From Adiantum capillus-veneris (lineage: Eukaryota; Streptophyta; Polypodiopsida; Polypodiales; Pteridaceae), in the NCBI GenBank assembly GCA_014529385.2, contig CM043945.1, forward strand, positions 91,814,112 to 91,878,111: a DNA stretch of 64,000 nt. The letters run 5' to 3'. Of this stretch, positions 10,746 through 20,532 are shown in pieces. Each line of letters begins with the position of its first letter. Within the stretch, counting starts at the first letter, position 1. The notes under the pieces are model-generated. The model was given only the letters and a program-made list of their open reading frames with translations. It made no database searches and was not told the origin of the DNA. A program made the translations under genes and the position numbers.

Positions 10746-11430
10746 ACTACGGCTACTGAGGCAAAGGCACCAGAGCCAGTTTCAGTACGGGCAGTAACAC
10801 GGAGAAAAGGAGTAGTATTTGAGGAAATCCTAGAGATTCCATAAAAAACAGTCACTACTGAAAGCAGCAAATGGGCTCAACAAAGAGAGGTATGGAAGGC
10901 CAAGGGTAAAGAGAATGTGGTTGATGAATGGTAGGACCAGAGAGAACTAGCGGCGAAAATCACGGAGGATTTAGCCAAGAAGCTGCCAGAGTAGCCAGAA
11001 AGTTCTGAAGCACAAGTCATTGAGAAGATACTAGCCCAATCTACTGAGAAAGATCAGTCAAAGCCTGGCATACCCAAGACCATGCTGGCTGCGGTACAAG
11101 GGATGATTGGAGAATTGGGAGTTGATAGAAGAAATGGAATCACTACAAGGGAGGAATGACATTGTGAAGATATGACCAGCTCTTCGAGCTTCGACAACCA
11201 GTCTGATCAGGAGAAATAAGGAATCCATGTTAAGATCCGTGATAGAATTCAGAAACTCACTGTGGAGTTGGAAGATATCAGAAGAACTTTTCCTGAAGCG
11301 GCAAAATTCATTAGACAATGAAGGAAAGTTGAAGCGAAGGCCAGAACAGTTGATTTGATGGTTGTCCGAGATGATGAAGTGCCGCTCATTCAGGTGGATT
11401 ACAAGGTTTGAAAACAATGGGAACCACTTT
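10746..11430 (+). pseudogene. Worn region between gag and protease of H
   Basis: The plus frame reads as a charged linker (EDLAKKLPE, KPGIPKTMLAAVQGMIGELG, KIRDRIQKLTVELEDIRRTF) broken by at least seven stops. This length and composition are usual between nucleocapsid and protease in gypsy polyproteins. No domain is recognised. A 119-codon frame on the other strand at 11058-11417 is a shadow. Confidence 0.5.
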
Positions 11431-11918
11431 CAAGTGTCATCTTGGATGGAGGAGCATGAGTAAATATCATGGGAGTACATCTCTAGTAGAGGATGGGCAT
11501 CACAAATCTAAAGCCAGCACCATTTAAAGTAAGAATGGCAGATCACAGAGTAGTACAAGCTACTGGTATGACTGAAAATATGCAGATACGAGTAGGCAGG
11601 GAAAAATTTAAAGCCAGCTTCCTAGTTCTTGATGTGCAAGGGGCATATGGAATGCTGCTAGGACGCCCATGGTTGAAAACAGCACATGTTGTTCATGACT
11701 ATGCAAATCAAACCCTAACTATACAAGGGGCCAGCGGGAGGATTCAGATCCAGACGAGCAATACTAGGAGCTGGAGAAAAGAGATGAGGCCTAAGGAATT
11801 ATGCCAGAATTACAAGGCAAAGAAGATTGAACGAATGTTAACAGCCTTAAACATATTTCCTCTAGCAGAAATTGACCTGAATGCGGTTTTACTGAACAAA
11901 GAGCAGGCCGACAAGTAG
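11431..11918 (+). pseudogene. Retropepsin of element H
   Basis: Contains VILDGGA at 11438-11456, interrupted right after the Ala by TGA where Ser would be expected, then VNIM. After two adjacent TAG codons the frame continues with MADHRVVQATG, LVLDVQGAYGMLLGRPWL and VVHDYANQTLTIQG. The D(S/G)GA active site and the LLGRPW motif identify an aspartic protease of the retropepsin family. The frame then stays open through a helical segment to the TAG at 11916. It would have processed Gag-Pol. Confidence 0.8.
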
Positions 11919-12011
11919 AAAAAGCAATTCCCATACCAGTTTACTAAAATCAATACAGGAGAAAGATTAGTTTAGTTAACTGGGAGGCTGGAAGAATCAA
12001 CTGAAACTGGC

Positions 12012-12229
12012 ATGGCAGATGAGCCAGGGTATTCTGGAGAGCACACAGTGAATCAGAATGTTGATTCAGAACTTAACGGGCCATCTTGGAATTATGCTGA
12101 GGAATCGACCAAGAGAAAAGGCGGTGGCCCTAATTGGTTGCTTCCAGACGACCAAGAAGTTGAAGAATGGAACCTAGGCTCTGACGATAGTCCTAGGATG
12201 ATCAAGGTCAATAAGCATCTCAATCCTAC
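12012..12229 (+). pseudogene. Protease-RT linker of element H, cut by array T
   Basis: Acidic linker frame (NGPSWNYAEESTKRKGG, DDQEVEEWNLGSDDS) ending in IKVNKHLNPT, at which point T is inserted. The same frame continues at 29156 with KEKARKMFENYKDVFSW, the usual start of gypsy RT. CCTAC is duplicated on both sides (12225-12229, 29151-29155). Confidence 0.7.
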
Positions 12230-13028
12230 TGTTAGGAAATAAGACGTAGCTAAATAGATTTTTTGAGTAGATTACTTAATGGAGAGAGATAGATTTCACA
12301 CACAAGAGATTATAGAGTAGAGAGAGAGAGAGAGTACACACGATATACGTGGTTCACCCAAGTGGGCTACGTCCACAGAAAAGCAGCCACTCAATGGCTT
12401 TAGCACTTCAAAAGAAGAAGTAGTTTACAAAGGGATTAAACCCTTGATAGAGCTCCCGCCTTGCTTCATTCTCACCACCTCACACTCACCTTGTTGCATC
12501 AACTTCACACTATGAAATGTGTGTAGAAATGGCCTCCTTTTATAGGCCAAAAGGGCTGCCCTCTCTTATGAGAGGCAGCCATGTGTAGCCGCCCTTGTGC
12601 GAATAAGTCCAAATCGGACCCTCCAATCCGCCCATGTGTGGCCGCCTTTGAGAAGACAAGTCTGCTTTTGAATTCGGCCACCGGCCACTGGCCATTGACT
12701 CCCGACCACCGGCCATCGGCCATTGACTTCCGACCACGGGCCATCGGCCATTGACTACTGGCCACCGGCCAGCCGACCGATTGTTTTCCGACCACATTCC
12801 GGCCGCCGGCTGGCCATAATATTCCGGTGAAAAGGAATATTCCGACGAAAAAAAAATGGAGGCCCCCGAGGCTTGTAAAGTTGCCCCTGATTCTTGTCCG
12901 TCAAAATTTTGGTTTCCGATGAGTGATTTTCCTTCATGCACGATGGCTTCTCCTCATAATGGGGGCCTTACAAATGTGCACTTTTACCACATAAAAATAC
13001 AAGGGTAAATCAGGCTCCATACTTAACA
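12230..13028 (-). repeat. Left LTR of array T (3' LTR of copy T1)
   Basis: Plus-strand view starts TGTTAGGAAATAAGACG and ends ATACTTAACA. It contains a short AG run near 12318 and a GGCC-rich 28-bp tandem repeat. The minus frames at 12505-12941 come from that repeat and are not genes. Confidence 0.9.
12660..12775. repeat. 28-bp GGCC-rich tandem repeat inside the T LTRs
   Basis: About three units resembling GGCCATTGACTTCCGACCAC followed by GGGCCATC. The same block is in the middle LTR (about 17460-17600) and right LTR (about 28797-28905). It makes the long Trp/Gly/Arg-rich frames seen in all three LTRs. Confidence 0.85.
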
Positions 13029-13039
13029 ATCTCCCACTT
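13029..13039 (-). promoter_or_regulatory. Polypurine tract of T1
   Basis: AAGTGGGAGAT on the minus strand, directly before the 3' LTR. The same tract is at 17827-17837 for T2. It primes plus-strand DNA synthesis. Confidence 0.8.
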
Positions 13040-13088
13040 GGAGACAGATCTCCAAACCAAACCTGTGACTGCTTTCCATTCTGGCTTC

Positions 13089-13820
13089 TTATCCTTGAAT
13101 GCCGATTGAAGATGAGCAAAAGCTCAACTTCTCCTTGTTGACCACCTTTGTAAACATGTCTGCAGGATTTTCACTTGTATGCACCTTTCCTAGCTTTAGT
13201 TGTCCCTCTTCCAAAAGACTGTGTATGAAGTGATATCTCACCTCAATGTTCTTTGTCCTTGAATGAAAGGCTGAGTTCTTCGCAAGATGGATAGCACTTT
13301 GGCTATCACTGTACAAGACACAATTGTCTTGTTTTAATCCAAGCTCTTCTAAGCATCTGTGAAGCCACATAATTTCTTTGCTTGCCTCCGTCATTGCTAC
13401 ATACTCTGCTTCCATGCTAGAAAGTGAAACCACCTTTTGCAGCTTTAAGGCCCAGCTTACTGCTGTGCCTCCAACCGTGAACACATAGCCTGTAGTTCTC
13501 CTTCGAGTATCTTTGTCACCTGCCATATCTGCATCAGCATACCCTTCTAGAAAAATATCAGTTCCTCCAAAATGCAAAGCATTTGTTGTTGTCCCTTTTA
13601 GATACCTAAGTATCCACTTCACAGCTTGCCAATGCTCTTTACCTGGGTTGTCCATGAACCTACTCACAACTCCCACTGCATGTGCAATGTCTGGCATTGT
13701 CCAGACCATAGCATACATTAGAGAACCTACCGCTGTAGCATATGGAACTTTAGACATATAGGCTAGCTCCTCTTGTGTCTTTGGACACATATCCTTCGTT
13801 AGTTTAAAATGACCAGCCAA
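13089..13820 (-). pseudogene. RNase H of copia copy T1
   Basis: Minus frame of 243 codons with the typical copia C-terminus: SLMYAMVWTMPDIAHAVGVV, YLKGTTTNALHFGG, GYADADMAGDKDTRR, SLSSMEAEYVAMTEASKE and YSDSQSAIHLAKN, then ENPADMFTKVV. The RNase H acidic positions (DADMAG, MEAEY, SDSQSA) are present. The frame is out of register with the RT by one base lost near 13838, where copy T2 has one more A. The start given is not a true start: in an intact element this is the end of the polyprotein. Confidence 0.85.
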
Positions 13821-14839
13821 AGGTGTAGAAACTGGTTTGCATTTTGCATTACAAACTTTTCTAGTACCTTCTTGATGTAATCTTCTTGAGATAGCTTTAT
13901 TGTCTTCTTCGTCCTGTCCCTTGATATTTTCATACCAAGTATCCTCTTTGCAGCACCTAAATATTTCATTGAAAAATATTTAGACAGCTCCTCTTTTAGG
14001 TCTTTGATGTCCTGCATGTTAGCACTTGCAATCAGCATGTCATCAACATACAACGTTAGGATGATGAACTTCCCATCTCCCAAATTCTTCGTGTAGACAC
14101 AGTGATCCGAGTTGCATCTTGTGAATCCATGATCCAACATCCATCGATCAAACTTCAAGTACCATTGTCTTGATGCTTGCTTTAAAACATACAAGCTCTT
14201 CTTTAATCTGCAAACCATTTTCTCCTTACCTTTTACTTCATACCCCTTTGGTTGAAGCATGTAGATTTCCTCCTCTAAGTCACCGTGAGGGAGTGCCATA
14301 TTTACATCCATTTGCTCGAGATTTAAATCATGAGCAGCCACAAGTCTTAACACAAGGCTAATTGAGTTCATTTTTACAACAGGAGAAAATATTTCATTGA
14401 AGTCAATACCTTTCTTTTGAGAAAACCCTTTTACCACAAGCCTAGACTTATACCTTTTCTTCCCACCTTCTTCTTCCTTCAGCTTGTACACCCATTTGTT
14501 TTGAAGTGCCCGCTTACCTTTAGGCAACTCAACCAACTCCCATGTTTGGTTGTGATGTAGTGACTCCATCTCCACTTGCATGCTCTTCATCCATTCTTCT
14601 TTGGATTCATGTTGCTCGTATGATTCAGACTCTCCAGAATCTGAGATCAAGAGATGGTTGAAGGAAGGAACAAACCTTTCTGGAGGTCTACTTGCTCTTG
14701 TAGATCTTCGGGGAATAGGTTGAGGCTCGTCATTTGGTTGACGTTGTTGCACATTGTCACCGTTTGCAGTCCTTGAGTCTTCACCGTCCTCAACCTCCAT
14801 GTACTCATCACCTATTTCTTTTGTTTGTTTTCTTTCCAA
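13799..14839 (-). pseudogene. Reverse transcriptase of copia copy T1
   Basis: Frame of 346 codons with WELVELPKGKRALQNKWVYK, RYKSRLVVKGFSQKKGIDF, SPVVKMNSIS and LYVDDMLIAS, so the copia YVDD active site is intact. It follows integrase after an in-frame TAG at 14840-14842 that copy T2 also has. The DVNMALPHGD stretch differs from the more usual TAF in T2, showing drift. It ends in a frameshift near 13838. Confidence 0.85.
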
Positions 14840-15862
14840 CTAATCTTTGTACATATTTTGTTCGTTAAAAATTACATCCCTACTCCTTAAGATTTTACCA
14901 TCTTCAGGATTCCATAGGCGATACCCAAAGTCACCTTCTCCATAGCCAATGAAGAAACACTTTTTGGACTTTGCATCTAGCTTTGATCTTAGGCTTCTAT
15001 CTATGTGCATGAAAGCCTCACACGCAAACACTTTGAGAAATGCATAATTCACCGGTTTACTTCTCCATGACTCTTCTAGAACTCCCCCATCCAATTCCAT
15101 TGAGGGTGACCGGTTGATTAAGTACACAGACGTTCTTACAGCTTCCGCCCAAAGCTCAAGCGGTAGGCTTGCATGTAGACGCATGCTTCGTGCTCTCTCC
15201 ATGATTGTCCTGTTCATCCTTTCCAAAATCCCATTTTGTTGAGGTGTCCTTGGGGTTGTCCTTTGCCTCCGAATGCCATTGCTAGCACAAAAGCTTTCAA
15301 AAGCTTGGCTGCAATATTCACCTCCATTGTCGGATCTGAGGCATTTAACCTTGGTACCTGTTTCATTCTCCACAAAGGCTTTCCACCTTTGAAATATGGA
15401 AAATACCTCGGCTTTATTCTTCATGACTTAAACCCATGTTTTTCTAGTCGCATCGTCTATGAATGTTACATATTACAATGAGCCACCAAGTGATGGTGTA
15501 CTTGCAGGACCCCAAACATCAAAATGAACCAACTCAAGTTTTTTATTTTTTCTTTCATTTCCTGATTTTTGAAATTTTACCCTCTTTTGTTTACCATAAA
15601 CACAATCTTCACAGAACTCTAAGTCCACTTCTTTCAAACCTGGTAGAAGTTTCTTTGTTTGAAGGATTTGCATTCCTTTGGCACTCATATGCCCAAGTCG
15701 GTAGTGCCACACCACACTGTCAACTTCTATAGTTGCTGCACAAGCTGAAGGTTGCGTGCTAACAATACACAAGTAAAGTGTACCAACTTTTTCTAGCAAC
15801 CACCAAAGATCCCTTTGAGATCTTCCACCGTTTGTTTCCGAATGCAATGCTGTGACCTTCAT
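14840..15862 (-). pseudogene. Integrase of copia copy T1
   Basis: HHCC finger region: WHYRLGHMSAKGM and CEDCVYGKQKRV. Catalytic core: HFDVWGPAST, RSDNGGEYCSQ and TPQQNGILERMN supply the D, D, E triad. Two TAA codons near 15473 and 15427 replace Tyr codons kept in T2 and split the frame. The C-terminal part runs through YLINRSPSM and FGYRLWNPEDGKI to the TAG at 14840. The enzyme would join element DNA to the host chromosome. Confidence 0.85.
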
Positions 15863-16964
15863 CGTCCAATTGTCCTGTAGAGATCAAATTTTTGCGAAAA
15901 GAAGGAACATGCCTCACATCTTTAAGCTTCCATTCATTTCCGTTAGCAGTTTTGATAGAAATTGTACCTTTGCCGACAATCTCACAAGCTTCATCATCTC
16001 CCAAGTATACATACCCAAAATTACCTTTGGTGTAGTCTTGGAAATGTTGCTTATGTGGTGTCGCATGGAATGAAGCCCCGGAATCTACTATCCAGGAATT
16101 AGACACATTGTCTAATGAGAGAATTAGAGCATCTTGCTCTACTTTACCTGTCACATTGGCCTCCGATGTTGGCTTGTTGTCTTGAGACTCTGTCTCCTTC
16201 TTCTTCTTCGACCAGCAATCCTTCTTGACGTGGCCCTTCTTGCCGCAGTTCCAACATTCAAGAACTAACTTTGTGCGTGACTTGCTTCGCCTTGAGCGAT
16301 CACGACCCTTTTGGTTTTTGAACCTCTCCTTAGGCCTTTCTCTTGTTACCAATGATAGTGCAGCACTTGATGATTCTCCTGTGCTTCTCCTTCGCATTTC
16401 CTTGCTTAGGAGAACACCCACAACATCATCAAACTTAAGAGTATTTGTACCAGATATAGAATTACTTACAGCCATTATTAGGTTGTCCCAACTATCCGGT
16501 AGAGATGATAGTATAAGGAGAGCTCGCACTTCGTCAGTGAAATTGATTTTCACCGATCAAAGTTGACTTATGTTTGTGTTAAAGTCATTTAGGTGTTCTG
16601 CAACTGAACCATTCTCTGCCATCTTTAGATTGAACAAGCGCTTCATAAGAAATACCTTATTGGATGCCGATGGTTTCTCGTAGAAGTCGTCAAGTGACTT
16701 CATCAAGTCCTCCATGGTCTTCATCTCCGAAACATTGAAGGCCACCGTTGACGCCAAGCTTAACCGGATTGTTCCCGGCTCCTTTCGATCAAGGACAATC
16801 CATGCTTCATCTGCCATTGTTGCAGGCTTCTTTGCAAGACCGCCTAATGGCAAATAGAGGTCCTTCTGGTAGAGATAGTCTTCAATCTGCATCTTCCAAT
16901 GTTGGTAGTTTTTGCCGTTGAACTTCTTAATCTTGAGCTTCCCTTCCTCTGCCATAACTCCCAC
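15759..16964 (-). pseudogene. gag and protease of copia copy T1
   Basis: Starts at ATG 16964 (MGVMAEEGKLKIKKFNGKNY), with gag core KPSASNKVFLMKRLFNLKMA. A TGA at 16557-16559 interrupts it; T2 has CGA there, so this is a direct CpG-type C-to-T change. Zinc knuckle CWNCGKKGHVKKDC is intact. Protease active site: WIVDSGASFHATPH. The frame stops at 15759, while the integrase frame already begins at 15862, so a one-base shift lies in the overlap. T2 has the same shift. Confidence 0.85.
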
Positions 16965-17014
16965 TCAATTCAAGGAATCCTTTCCTTGAGATAATTTAGA
17001 TACGAGCAAACCTT

Positions 17015-17026
17015 GCTCTGATACCA
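17015..17026 (-). promoter_or_regulatory. Primer-binding site of T1 (tRNA-Met)
   Basis: TGGTATCAGAGC on the minus strand, two bases after the LTR end. This is the usual initiator tRNA-Met site of plant copia elements. T2 has the same at 28337-28348. Confidence 0.9.
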
Positions 17027-17028
17027 AT

Positions 17029-17113
17029 TGTTAGGAAATACAACGTAGCTAAATAGATTTTTGAGTAGATTACTTAATGGAGAGAGATAGATTTCACACA
17101 CAAGAGATTATAG

Positions 17114-17162
<49 letters not shown>

Positions 17163-17826
17163 CACGATATACGTGGTTCACCCAATGTGGGCTACGTCCA
17201 CGGGAAAGCAGCCACTCAATGTCTTTAGCACTTCAAAAGAAGAAGTAGTTTACAAAGGGATTAAACCCTTGATAGAGCTCCCGCCTTGCTTCATTATCAC
17301 CACCTCACACTCACCATGTTGCATCAACTTCACACTATGAAATGTGTGTAGAAATGGCCTCCTTTTATAGGCCAAAAGGGCTGCCCTCTCTTATGAGAGG
17401 CAGCCATGTGTAGCCGCCCTTGTGCGAATAAGTCCAAATCGGACCCTCCAATCCGCCCATGTGTGGCCGCCTTTGAGAAGACAAGTCTGCTTTTGAATTC
17501 GGCCACCGGCCACTGGCCATTGACTCCCGACCACCGGCCATCGGCCATTGACTTCCGACCACGGGCCATCGGCCATTGACTACTGGCCACCGGCCAGCCG
17601 ACCGATTGTTTTCCGACCACATTCCGGCCGCCGAGGAATATTCCGGTGAAAAAAATAGAGGCCGCCGAGGCCTCTAAAGTTTCCCTGATTCTTGTCCGTC
17701 AAAATTTTGGTTTCCGATGAGTGATTTTCCTTCATGCACGATGGCTTCTCCTCATAATGGGGGCCTTACAAATGTGCACTTTTACCACAGAAAAAGACAA
17801 GGGTAAATCAGGCTCCATACTTAACA
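17029..17826 (-). repeat. Middle LTR of array T, shared by both copies
   Basis: Compared by eye, the first ~300 bp (plus view) match the right LTR at sites where left and right differ (AATGTGGGC, CACCATGTTG). The rest matches the left LTR at ten or more sites (TTTTATAGG, CTGCCCTC, the whole GGCC repeat block, CAGGCTCC). This is what a crossover between left-type and right-type LTRs would give. It also has a longer AG run (17115-17158) and a deletion of about 25 bp near 17633. Confidence 0.85.
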
Positions 17827-17886
17827 ATCTCCCACTTGGAGACTGATCTCCAAACCAAACCTGTGATTGCTTTCCATTCTGGCTTC

Positions 17887-18648
17887 TTATCCTTGAATGC
17901 CGATTGAAGATGAGCAAAAGCTCAACTTCTCCTTGTTGATCATCTTTGTAAACATGTCTGCAGGATTTTCACTTGTATGCACCTTTCCTAGTTTTAGCTG
18001 TCCCTCTTCCAAAAGAGTGCGTATGAAGTGATATCTCACCTCAATGTTCTTTGTCCTTGAATGAAAGGTTGAGTCCTTCGCAAGACGGATAGCGCTTTGT
18101 CTATCACTGTACAAGACAAAATTGTCTTGTTTGAATCCAAGCTCTTCTAAGAATCTGTGAAGCCACATAATTTCTTTGCTTGCCTCCATCATTGCTACAT
18201 ACTCTGCTTCCATGCTAGAAAGTGAAACCACCTTTTGCAGCTTTGAAGCCCAGCTTACTGCTGTGCCTCCAACCGTGAACACATAGCCAATAGTGCTCCT
18301 TCGAGTATCTTTGTCACCTGCCATATCTGCATCAGCATACCCTTCTAGAAAAATATCAGTTCCTCCAAAATGCAAAGCATTTGTTGTTGTCCCTTTTAGA
18401 TACCTAAGTATCCACTTCACAGCTTGCCAATGCTCTTTACCTGGGTTGTCCATGAACCTACTCACAACTCCCACTGCATGTGCAATGTCTGGCCTTGTCC
18501 GGACCATAGCATACATTAGAGAACCTACCACTGTAGCATATGGAACTTTAGACCTATAGGCTAGCTGCTCTTGTGTCTTTGGACACATATCCTTCGTTAG
18601 TTTAAAATGACCAGCCAAAGGTGTAGAAACTGGTTTTGCGTTTTGCAT
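17887..18648 (-). pseudogene. RNase H of copia copy T2
   Basis: Frame of 253 codons, close to the T1 version but without T1's frameshift upstream (it keeps MQNAKPVSTPLAGHF). Motifs: SLMYAMVRTRPDIAHAVG, DADMAGDKDTRR, SMEAEYVAMMEASKE, YSDRQSAIRLAKD. A TAG at 18655-18657 separates it from RT in the same frame; T1 has AAG there. Confidence 0.85.
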
Positions 18649-18654
18649 TGAAAA

Positions 18655-19647
18655 CTATTCTAGTACCTTCTTCATGTAATCTTCTTGAGATAGCTTTATT
18701 GTCTTCTTCGTCCTGTCCCTTGATATTTTCATACCAAGTATCCTCTTTGCAGCACCTAAATCTTTCATTGAAAAAGATTTAGACAGCTCCTCTTTTAGGT
18801 CTTTGATGTCCTGCATGTTAGCACTTGCAATCAGCATGTCATCAACATACAACATTAGGATGATGAACTTCCCATCTCCCAAATTCTTCGTGTAGACGCA
18901 GTGATCCGAGTTGCATCTTGGGAATCCATGATCCAACATCCATCGATCAAACTTCAAGTACCATTGTCTTGATGCTTGCTTTAAACCATACAAGCTCTTC
19001 TTTAATCTGCAAACCCTTTTCTCCTTACCTTTTACTTCATACCCCTTTGGTTGAATCATGTAGATTTCCTCCTCTAAGTCACTGTGAGGGAATGCCGTAT
19101 TTACATCCATTTGGTCGAGATTTAAATCATGAGCAGCCACAAGGCTTAAGACAAGGCTAATTGAGTTCATTTTTACAACAGGAGAAAATATTTCATTGAA
19201 GTCAATACCTTTCTTTTGGAAAAACCCTTTTACCACAAGCCTAGACTTGTACCTTTTCTTCCCACCTTCTTCTTCCTTCAGCTTGTACACCCATTTGTTT
19301 TGAAGTGCCTGCTTACCTTTAGGCAACTCATCCAACTCCCATGTTTGGTTGCGATGTAGTGAGTCCATCTCCACTTGCATGCTCTTCGTCCATTCTTCTT
19401 TGGATTCATGTTGCATAGCTTTTTTGTATGATTCCGGCTCTCCAGAATCTGAGATCAAGAGATGCTTGAGGGAAGGAACAAACCTTTCTAAAGGTCTACT
19501 TGCTCTTGTAGATCTTCGGGGAATAGGTTGAGGCTCCTCATTTGGTTGACGTTGTTGCACATTGTCACCGTTTGCAGTCCTTGAGTCTTCACCGTCCTCA
19601 AGCTCCATGTACTCATCACCTGTTTCTTTTGTTTGTTTTCTTTCCAA
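18655..19647 (-). pseudogene. Reverse transcriptase of copia copy T2
   Basis: 330 codons with KQALQNKWVYKLKEEEGG, SRLVVKGFFQKKGIDF, DVNTAFPHSDLEEEI and LYVDDMLIAS. The catalytic aspartates are kept. It is bounded by two in-frame TAG codons: one at 19648-19650, shared with T1, and one at 18655-18657, private to T2. Confidence 0.85.
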
Positions 19648-19946
19648 CTAATCTTTGTACATATTTTGTTCGTTCAAAATTACATCCCTACTCCTTAAGA
19701 TTTTACCATCTTCAGTATTCCATAGGCAATACCCAAAGTCACCTTCTCCATTGCCAATGAAGAAACACTTTTTGGACTTTGCATCTAGCTTTGATCTTAG
19801 GCTTCTATCTATGTGCATGAAAGCCTCACACCCAAACACTTTGAGAAATGCATAATTCACCGGTTTACCTATCCATGCCTCTTCTGGAACTCCCCCATCC
19901 AATGCCATTGAGGGTGACCGGTTGATTAAGTACACAGACGTACTTA
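19648..19946 (-). pseudogene. Integrase C-terminal part of T2, cut by element CAC
   Basis: YLINRSPSMALDGGVPEEAW, VFGCEAFMHIDRSLRSK and FGYCLWNTEDGKI correspond to the end of copia integrase. The frame is broken at 19946 by the CACTA element. The missing N-terminal part lies at 26461-27184 on its other side. Confidence 0.85.
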
Positions 19947-19974
19947 CACTACAAGAGGTTGTGTGCTCTTGTGA

Positions 19975-20170
19975 CGCTGTTAGCGACGGAAATACATTGG
20001 GTTTTTATAACCCCCGGCGTCGCTAAAACCGTCGCTATGAGCGTCTCTATATAGCGATGCTTATAGCGACGGTCATAGCGACGCTTATAGCGACGTTTAC
20101 ACTGCAGACTATAGCGGCGCTCATAGCGACGCTACAGAGCCATAAATAGCGACGGTTATAGCGACGCCCG
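19975..20170. repeat. Left subterminal repeats of CAC
   Basis: About a dozen copies of GCGACG or its complement CGTCGC, often as TAGCGACG, in both orientations. In characterised CACTA elements such repeats bind the element's own DNA-binding protein and bring the ends together. Confidence 0.85.
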
Positions 20171-20532
20171 AGAGAATTTTTTTTTGGTGGCAGGGCATTG
20201 AATGCCCTGCCACCCATCAACCATATTGTATTTGATTCACTTTTTTAAAAAAGTTCAAGGGTAGATAATAGACCCAAAATAGTCACCCACAAGACGCATT
20301 GTTTGCAAAATTGACAATTGTACACATCATAGGCAAAATGAATTGATTGGCAAATGTAATAATGACAATTGTACAACATCATAGGCATAAAGAATTGTTT
20401 GGCAAAAGGAACTGCGGTGACAAATGTAATAATATACATGGTTCAAAAAGACGTATAAAATCCGTCTCATGATACATAAGCTATGAGAAACCCTAAACTA
20501 ATGCTATCTAGCTACGGCTAAACTGACGTCGT

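Noticed and set aside
12505-12941. Trp/Gly/Arg-rich frames on the minus strand, also at 17330-17622 and 28627-29063
   Set aside because: They are translations of the 28-bp GGCC repeat in the three T LTRs.
15759-15862. Programmed frameshift between protease and integrase in copia T
   Set aside because: Copia elements normally use one frame, and both copies descend from one insertion, so a shared mutation is simpler; kept only as an open alternative.
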